Source of the DNA: Odontocerum albicorne
Taxonomy: Eukaryota; Arthropoda; Insecta; Trichoptera; Odontoceridae
Assembly: GCA_949825065.1 (NCBI GenBank)
Contig: OX463863.1
Location: 16,228,345 to 16,292,344, forward strand
Length of the DNA stretch: 64,000 nucleotides
Direction of reading: 5' to 3'
This document shows positions 57,290 through 64,000 of this stretch, one piece after another. Positions within the stretch are counted from its first letter, which is position 1. Each line of letters opens with the position of its first letter. Below the pieces are notes generated by a model, which saw only the letters and a list, made by a program, of their open reading frames with translations, had not been told where the DNA came from and did not search any database. A program made the translations under genes and the position numbers.

Positions 57290-58434
57290 ATATTTTAGTT
57301 TGATTTGTACAGAACATTGGCATATAACATAATTATATATATTATTTATAGTTAAGGGATTAACATTGTGGAGGTTTCAAGACATTGTAATTTGTTTTTT
57401 TTTTTCAAACACACTTTCTAAAAGTGAAATAAACAGTGTTGGTTAAAAAACTAATAACAATGACATCTAATCGTTATTTTTCATACAAAATGATGTCAGT
57501 TAAGTTTGAACCAAAACAACTCATTCGTTTTAGTGTAAAGGAACTATCTCCATGGAACTGATGCAAGGTGATCACTACCTCAGCTGCGCACCTGTCAAAA
57601 TAAGCTGACTATATCAAGCAATGCACACTGATACAAACAATGAGCCTGAGTCGAAGCAGCAGTCCATTCAGTGACATAAAAAGGGCACACAGCCCCCTAA
57701 GATGTTCAAAGTGTCGAATTTATTGACCTCCCCACATATACCATACATGTAACATACTAGGAAATGAAAATTGACCTTTTTTTTTAAAAATTTATTTCAA
57801 AAATATTGACAAACAATTTGCTATAAATTAGATATCTTAGGAATCTACACATTCGTGAATCATTCACAATTATTCGCTTCAATATGCAATAATAGATTAA
57901 AATTTACACAGCCTCGAAAAACAATAAAAATAAATGTGTCCCTTTAATATGAAGAGAACTAAATGTTCTCTGTAAGTAGGATAAAGTACACAATCTGCGA
58001 TGTAACCTATTTGAAAACCATGTGTTTTTCTCAATGGGCAACACTCGATATTGGAGAATAGCAGAGGACAGATTAATACTTCTTTGTAAATAGGAGCTTA
58101 TGCCACTATTCAAGAAGAAAATAAGAAATGCCATTAATAAAATTATTAAAATATCGAAAAATAAATTAATCGTAAGAAGTTTCTGGATAATTTGGAAAGA
58201 CTTCAAAACTTTTACAACCGAGTCACATTTACTATTGTTTAAAATAAATAAGAAACTTGGTGATAATCCCACAGGCCCAAGTATGTTAAGTGAACTTATA
58301 TTTTTGAAATAAAAAATATATCAAAATTATGAAAATCCTATATTTCATTATGTTTCATGAGTGCTGTTCAATGAATGTCAAAATTATTCAAATACAGTGA
58401 AGTGAACGTTGAAATATTACATTTGTATCATCAG
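57290..58434. other. Block C sequence without a gene; empty RTE site
   Basis: Collinear with 19433-20256 and 22000-22240 of block A. The junction cgtaagaagtttctggataa near 58171-58190 is the pre-insertion state of the RTE found in A and B. Short frames are not conserved. Confidence 0.6.
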
Positions 58435-58678
58435 AGAATGTCTTCACACATTTCTTACAGCTGTAAGGCTTCTCTCAACTGTAAAGCCTTTTGTTAGATT
58501 TTAATATACCGTTAGCTGATAAAGTATTTTCACAATTATCGCAATTGTACAGCTTCCCTCCAATATGAATCTGTTCATCACATTTAAAATGGCCTCTGTG
58601 AGAATGGCTTACCACATTTTTCACAATTGTAATGTAACTCCACTATAATTCCTTGAATAGTATATTAAACTTCTATTA
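58435..58678 (-). pseudogene. Decayed zinc fingers downstream of gene C
   Basis: Remnants collinear with those after genes A and B (acagctgtaaggcttctctc at 58457; cacaattatcgcaattgtac near 58530), with frameshifts. Confidence 0.75.
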
Positions 58679-60417
58679 TCAAAGAATGTCACTATGAATC
58701 CTTAAATGCTGTATTATACTCCAAGTTTCTTTCGTCCGGTGAATCCTTTCATGAGATTTTAAATTTTTTTTTTGTGTAAATCTCTTATCACATTGTCCAC
58801 AGCTATAAGGCTTCTCTCCAGTATGAATCCTTTCATGAGATTTTAAATTTTTTTTTTGTGTAAATCTCTTATCACATTGTCCACAGCTGTAAGGCTTCTC
58901 TCCACTATGAATCCTTTCATGAGATTTTAAACGAGTTTTTTGTGAGAATGTTTTATCACATTGTTCACATCTGTAAAGATTCTCTCCAGTATGAGTCCTT
59001 TCATGATATTTTAAATGCATTTTTCGTGAGAATGTCTTATCACATTGTCCACATCTGTAAGGCTTCTCTCCAGCATGAGTCCTTTCATGATTTTTTAAAT
59101 TTTTTTTGACTGAGAATGTCTTATCACATTGTCCACAGCTGTAAGGCTTCTCTCCACTGTGAAACCTTTCATGAGAATTAAGTTCACTTTTGTATTTGAA
59201 TGTCTTATCACATTGTCCACATCTGTAAGGCTTCTTAACATTATGAATCCTTTCATGATTTTTTAAATTTTTTTTGACTGAGAATGTCTTATCACATTGT
59301 TCACAGCTGTAAGGTTTCTCTGCACTATGAATCATTTCATGACAATTTAAAAGACTTTTGTGAGTGAATGTCTTATCACATTGTCCACAACTATAAGGTT
59401 TCACTCCACTATGAATCCTTTCATGATAATTTAATTTACTTTTATATGTGAAAGTCTTATCACATTGTCCACAGCTGTAAGGCTTTTCTCCAGTATGAAC
59501 CCTTTCATGAGATTTTAAATAACTTTTACTTGAGTATGTCTTATCACATTGTCCACATCTGTAAGGCCTGTCTACAGTATGAACACTTTCATGAGATTTT
59601 AATTTTGTTTTTAATGAGAATTTCTTATCACATTGTCCACAGCTGTAAGGCTTCTCACCACTGTGAGACCTTTCATGAGATTTTAACTGACATTTTTGTA
59701 TGAATGTCTTATCACATTGACCACAGCTGTAAGGCTTCTCTGCAGTATGACTCCATTCATGATATTTTAAATATCTTTTGACTGAGAACGTCTTTTCACA
59801 TTGTCCACAGCTGTAAGGTTTTTCTCTACTGTGAAACCTTTCATGATATTTTAAATATGTTTTGATTAAGAATGTCTTATCACATTGTCCACAGCTGTAA
59901 GGCTTCTCTCCACTGTGAATCCTTTCATGACGTTTTAAAGAACCTTTTCGTGCGAATGTTTTATCACATTGTCTACATCTGTAAGGCTTCTCTACACTGT
60001 GAATCTTTTCATGACAATTTAAAATACATTTATGCGGGTATGTCCTACCACATTGTCCACTGCTATAAGGCTTAACTCCACTATGAATCTTTTCATGAGA
60101 AGTTAAATGAAATTTTTGTCTGAATGTTTTATCACATTGTCCACAGCTGTAAGGCTTCTCTCCACTGTGAATCCTTTCATGACGTTTTAAAGTATGTTTT
60201 TGTGCGAATGTTTTATCACATTGGCTACATCTGTAAGGCTTTTCTCCTGTGTGAATCCTTTCATGACATTTTAAAGTTTTTTTTCGTGCGAATGTTTTAT
60301 CACATTGTCTACATCTGTAAGGCTTCTCTCCACTGTGAATCTTTTCGTGACAATTGCCATGAAAAATGTTTTTACTACGTTTTATTTTACTGAATTGGTT
60401 ATTCATATCACCTGAAC
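58679..60417 (-). CDS. Gene C, exon 3: C2H2 zinc-finger array (19 fingers)
   Basis: Last exon of 61501-61684, 60721-60975, 58679-60417 (725 residues; length divisible by three). After SGDMNNQFSKIKRSKN it carries 19 C2H2 fingers with five-residue linkers. Finger 4 has lost its first Cys (YSSGQC). Fingers 18 and 19 are identical in protein and almost identical in DNA (84-bp tandem duplication). The C terminus RTKETWSIIQHLRIHSDIL is a frame-altered finger remnant. Helices include ARKKT, AQKHT, RQKFH, LIKTY, SLKTK, SSKSY, TYKSK and SRKMH. The product is predicted to be a nuclear DNA-binding protein. It has the longest array of the three paralogues. Confidence 0.9.
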
Positions 60418-60720
60418 CTAAAAACATGAGAAAATCAAGAAAAAATATTGAAGGGTTTAAAAGAAAGATCATGGATTATCTTTTTGTTATTAAGCATTTC
60501 TCAAATGTTTATTCTGCGATTTATACAAGAGATCACTTGTATTGAATTGACAACTTAGAAAAAAATTGACTGGGAATTAAAACAACATTTTAACTTTATT
60601 ATTTGTGTTAAGACTTAACTTGAATCCTATTTCAAACCAAAATAAGAAAGATTATGTTGTTGATAATTTAATGAAAAAGTGAAAACTTATTCAGGATACA
60701 ATACAAATATTTACACTCAC

Positions 60721-60975
60721 TTGTTATTGCATGCGTGTCGCAAACATCAACAGTCTCTGTGTTACTGACCCGATCACATTCCTTTTTTATATCCGCATCC
60801 TGTATGTCAATAGCAACATCAGGGAATACTGGCGCAGTATCCTCTTCTACATTTTCTTCTTTTATGAAAAAATCTGAACAACCTTCTAATTCAAAATCGT
60901 CGAATTGCTTCAGTGAACTCATTTCTGAGGTAATTTCTTTACTGAATGTATCACAAGATGGCTGGGCCTTAATAT
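60721..60975 (-). CDS. Gene C, exon 2
   Basis: 255 bp with the same splice sites and phases as gene B exon 2. It encodes FFIKEENVEEDTAPVFPDVA then IDIQDADIKKEC. IKEE here replaces IKQE, keeping the psi-K-x-E pattern. Confidence 0.85.
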
Positions 60976-61392
60976 CTACAAAAAAAATATACAAGATCAA
61001 ATCTACTGAAGTAATCAAACATAAATTGATATACACGTATTGTCATTTACCTAAAGTGATCCGTTTGGCAGCCATTGTGTGTTGCTTGTTGGTGTCAGTA
61101 GTTTTTTTAAATAAATTTCTTATATTTTATAAACTATCTATCGCAATATTTTTGGCATGATTTTATATAAAGAGTTAAATAAAATCTGCACATTGCGTTA
61201 CATATTTAATATTTCTAAGTGTGGTGATAACCCTGAATTTTTTATTTAGAGATAATAAAAGTATGGTTGGATTATTCGATCATAAAGAGGCATTACACAT
61301 AACGGAACCTAAATGTTCCGTGATTAATCCACTTTTTACTTATAATATTTCAAATATTTTTCAAAATAAAAATGACAAAAACATTCTGGCCT

Positions 61393-61447
61393 ACAGGTAC
61401 ACACCACATTTTCTTTTCCTGGTATGGAATATGTGGTGTGTACCTGT
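61393..61447. other. Conserved intronic hairpin, gene C
   Basis: Perfect 15-bp arms as in genes A and B, with a changed loop (attttcttttcctggtatgg). Confidence 0.85.
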
Positions 61448-61500
61448 TGAATGTTTGTCATATCTCTCATATTTATTTTATTTTAACGGTAAAAGTGTAC

Positions 61501-61684
61501 TTGGGTCTGTGGGATTATCATCATCATGTCTGGTATCTGCGCTGATATCTTGTGCACATTCCTGCTTGATATCTGCCTCATGTTTACTGATATACTGGGG
61601 GAATACTGCTGCAGTAGCCCCGTCTTCTACCTTTTCTTCTTTCACCATTACTTTTGCGCTCCTTTTGTGTAGCTGAGGATCCAT
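61501..61684 (-). CDS. Gene C, exon 1 (gap-adjacent copy)
   Basis: The ATG at 61684 (MDPQLHKRSAKVMVKEEKVE), donor CCCAA/GTACAC, 184 bp, phase 1. The unused alternative donor found in A and B (GCAGGTACC) is GCAGATACC here, which supports the downstream donor. The exon ends 8 bases before the assembly gap. Confidence 0.78.
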
Positions 61685-61691
61685 CTTATGA

Positions 61692-61891
61692 NNNNNNNNN
61701 NNNNNNNNNNNNNNNNNNNNNNNNNNNNNNNNNNNNNNNNNNNNNNNNNNNNNNNNNNNNNNNNNNNNNNNNNNNNNNNNNNNNNNNNNNNNNNNNNNNN
61801 NNNNNNNNNNNNNNNNNNNNNNNNNNNNNNNNNNNNNNNNNNNNNNNNNNNNNNNNNNNNNNNNNNNNNNNNNNNNNNNNNNNNNNNNNNN
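61692..61891. other. Assembly gap (200 N)
   Basis: Exactly 200 undetermined bases, a conventional gap size, between two copies of exon 1. Confidence 1.
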
Positions 61892-61939
61892 GTTTGTCAT
61901 ATCTCTCATATTTATTTTATTTTAACGATAAAAGTGTAC

Positions 61940-62102
61940 TTGGGTCTGTGGGATTATCATCATCATGTCTGGTACTTGCGCTGATATCTTGTGCACATTC
62001 CTGCTTGATATACCAGGGGAACATTGCTGCAGTATCCCCGTCTTCTGCCTTTTCTTCTTTCACCATTACTTCTGCACTCCTTTTGTGTAGCTGAGGATCC
62101 AT
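61940..62102 (-). CDS. Second copy of exon 1 at the gene C locus
   Basis: It encodes MDPQLHKRSAEVMVKEEKAE and continues like exon 1, but a 21-base in-frame deletion removes the seven residues after FPWYI (SKHEADI in the other copies). ATG, donor CCCAA/GTACAC and phase are intact (163 bp). The sequence before it (tcatatctctcatatttatt) also repeats that beside the first copy. It could be an alternative first exon, a tandem duplicate or an unresolved haplotype joined across the gap. Confidence 0.6.
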
Positions 62103-62146
62103 CTTATGATCTGGAATCATTCGAAATATTCAAACATTGAGTTTAT

Positions 62147-62880
62147 TATACTTGGGTACTTTTAAAAAATGAAGAATAGCATCATTCAATAACTGTTCAG
62201 TCCTTTTGTTCCTATAAACTATGTTACATGAGAGATTGCCTACATTGGCAAAATATTCATTAATGCCATTACAACATTTTAGTGGTTCTTGTGTCAATGA
62301 TATTTTTGTGCCATCAATGTTTAATGTAGAAGGAGCATTTTTTTCTCTCACTGTACCTGATAACACTCCAAATCATCTATTGATCATTGTTTGAGGCTTC
62401 AATCTTTGCTCTATAGTAATTTTCCTTTGCTTTTTGGATGATTTTTTTGCATGTATTTCCGTATTGCTTGTAAAATGTTATCGAGTGTAGATCACTGCAT
62501 GTCTTGAGTTCCCAGTGCAGACGATCTCTTTTGCGTATACAATAAATCAATCCATCAGTGATCCAAGGTTTGAGTTTTGTGTAGTTTCTGTTTCTCACAT
62601 GTATTGTTTGTGTCACTCTCCAGAGCTTCATTTACATTATGGGACTTGAGAGTTTCTTACAAATACTCCCTATCAAGCGAGTGCAGGAGCTCTGGTATGT
62701 TCGATATTCTTTTACTGTTCATGCCCATCCTTATTGGTCTACTTGCCCCCTCTGAAAACCCCAGTATAATTGCATAATGGTCAGAAATAGTTGTCTCATA
62801 CACTACTGCTCTAGCCCTCTGACCAGTTCTCACCATTGCGTGATCAATGCAGGAACCCGAGCCTAGTCACGCGTGTCACG
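62147..62880 (-). pseudogene. Non-LTR retrotransposon fragment (endonuclease end and linker)
   Basis: Minus strand: CIDHAMVRTGQRARAVVYET then TISDHYAIILGF (APE endonuclease SDH motif, 62740-62870). This is followed by LKPWITDGLIYCIRKRDRLH and YGNTCKKIIQKAKENYYRAK (62377-62631), then a segment before the RT (62130-62366, LSGTVREKNAPSTLNIDGT, NEYFANVG). The RT itself is absent. It is a different element from the I-like copies. Block C homology ends where it begins. Confidence 0.75.
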
Positions 62881-63080
62881 AGTGGCACGGGAGTCGCGAT
62901 AAAAGGAATCAATCCATGAAAAGTCATTAGTTCTCATAAGTGATCATCTAAAGGACGAGACATTACTCGCATGATAGCCAATTACGCTGATATTCTCATC
63001 AGCATTTTCATTCTCTTCCAGCATACTTAATTAATCTCAGGCGAGCTGCTTAGTTTGGTGATAACAAAAAACAACAAGTG
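62881..63080. other. Noncoding, nothing recognised
   Basis: No frame, repeat end or RNA gene seen. Confidence 0.4.
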
Positions 63081-63261
63081 CAGTACCCGGCGGTAAGTAA
63101 TACACATGGGGCTTAAACTCAAAACGTATGAATGACAGAGATTATAGCCGACAGTCTCTTTCTTAAGAAAGAGACTGTCAGCTATAATCGGCTTTATGGC
63201 GTCGTCTTTGTCATTTATACGTTTTGAGTTTATGCCCGATGTGTATTACCGCCGGGTACTG
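63081..63261. mobile_element. Long palindromic MITE
   Basis: It begins CAGTACCCGGCGGTAA and ends TTACCGCCGGGTACTG; the centre is gacagtctctttcttaagaa/agagactgtc. Almost the whole 181 bp folds on itself. TA follows the right end. The left flank is tg, so a TA duplication is not proven. Confidence 0.85.
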
Positions 63262-63560
63262 TAATTTAATTTGGACACACAATTTTAATGGATCTGGGTT
63301 TGTTGCCTTTCATTTGTCGTGTCCCCAGTAAACTAGGTTTTTGCCTGTATCTCACTGAGGGCATATAGCATGAAAAAATAAATCGATACTTCTTTCCGAT
63401 TTTTGATTATTTAAAATTTCGTTGCAAATTCTCATCAACCTGACAAACAGTGACACTCAATTACATATGTATACATCACGCGAATCAAACTCCTCACACT
63501 TCATCACTCCAGACAGACCAAAACACTAATCCCACAATATACCGCACATAATCATAAAAA
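63262..63560. repeat. Uninterrupted copy of the repeat at 13051-13862 (inverted)
   Basis: Reverse complement of that repeat, with a single CTGGGGAC (on the complement) where the other copy has the hAT-type insertion. Confidence 0.8.
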
Positions 63561-64000
63561 AAAAAAACAAAAAATACCACGCTGAAGAGCACGCTCAAAC
63601 CTTTGGGAACATTCCTCTCACTGGGCCAGTAAGGCAACATTTTTAAGGGATTTTCCCCGCTGTTGTTAAACTTGTGATATATTAAAAGACATCTTACTTA
63701 ATGTGTAAAACAAATTCATTTATTTTATTTTGAGAAATATTAAATTTACCTTTTCAATTTGACAGTTCATGGCCACGTCATCAAGAAGAAAAACGTTGAT
63801 AACCATAGATGAAATTTCCTTCAATCTGTTCCTTAAAAATAAAATAGCTCACTTGTTGAATAATGGCAGAGAACTTCTATGTATGAAGGAGAATTACGAG
63901 AAGCGTGCATAAGTTAATAAAATCCTCCGTTATCAAAAAGCGCGTAAAAGGTAATAACTCGTATAATTTCATCTATTTAAAATGACGGGCTCTCATTTAG
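63561..64000. other. Right edge, probable traces of I-like element
   Basis: 63855-63900 (aataatggcagagaacttct) resembles the minisatellite at retroelement borders. 63922-63965 (cctccgttatcaaaaagcgc) resembles 44120-44160 inside the I-like ORF2. No frame is intact. Confidence 0.3.

Larger units (their letters stand above)
52510..62146. repeat. Tandem block, copy C
   Basis: Homologous to A and B from aataattattagaaatattt to cattcgaaatattcaaacattg. It differs from A by an insertion or replacement at 52771-54875, a hAT-type element (56560-57281), absence of the RTE and a larger finger array. Homology ends at about 62146, where a LINE fragment begins. Confidence 0.85.

Noticed and set aside
61478..62094. 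Open frames running through the N block
   Set aside because: They are artefacts of translating undetermined bases.

Overview
The window is eukaryotic, AT-rich, intron-containing and dominated by transposons. Penelope-like, RTE-like and I-like retroelements occur with piggyBac, mariner/Tc1 and hAT elements and large C2H2 zinc-finger genes of arthropod style. I read it as an arthropod, most likely insect, chromosome segment; the species cannot be told from the sequence. A 200-base run of N (61692-61891) marks an assembly gap.

Layout. 1-1.4 kb: a 59-bp tandem array and the first exon of a zinc-finger-family gene that continues off the left edge. 1.4-10.4 kb: no gene; a Penelope-like fragment, three adjacent non-autonomous DNA transposons (3.9-5.2 kb), a 54-bp minisatellite and an AT-rich satellite with a 132-bp higher-order unit. 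10.4-16.0 kb (minus strand): a complete three-exon zinc-finger gene (9 fingers) with a GC-AG intron, a satellite and a hAT-type element in one intron and a 42-bp minisatellite in the other.

16.6-62.1 kb: three diverged tandem copies of one block. Copy A starts near 16.6 kb, B near 33.2 kb and C near 52.5 kb. Each carries one minus-strand three-exon C2H2 gene (gene A 7 fingers, B 18, C 19). Retroelements lie between and inside the copies. An RTE-like insertion is shared by A and B while C keeps the empty site. A nearly intact piggyBac element sits inside the B copy of that RTE. A second, degenerate piggyBac element lies in the 3' part of a broken I-like retrotransposon between A and B. Between B and C, an I-like element with an unbroken 1235-codon EN-RT-RNaseH frame stands head-to-head with a broken copy. 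Past 62.1 kb are a LINE fragment, a long palindrome and a repeat paralogous to 13.0-13.9 kb.

How the host genes hang together. All four readable zinc-finger genes share one plan: two short acidic exons rich in psi-K-x-E (SUMO-consensus-like) motifs, phase-1 introns, then one exon holding the finger array. In each of the three complete genes A, B and C the two short exons contain versions of one ~30-residue module (psi-K-x-E, then an F-P aromatic pair, then a psi-K-x-E-C), which suggests exon duplication. Every three-exon model gives a length divisible by three with matching phases. Copies differ in finger number, finger content and, in gene A, a seven-fold in-frame repeat of the psi-K-x-E unit. 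This looks like a fast-evolving DNA-binding gene family in a transposon-rich locus; its function is inference.
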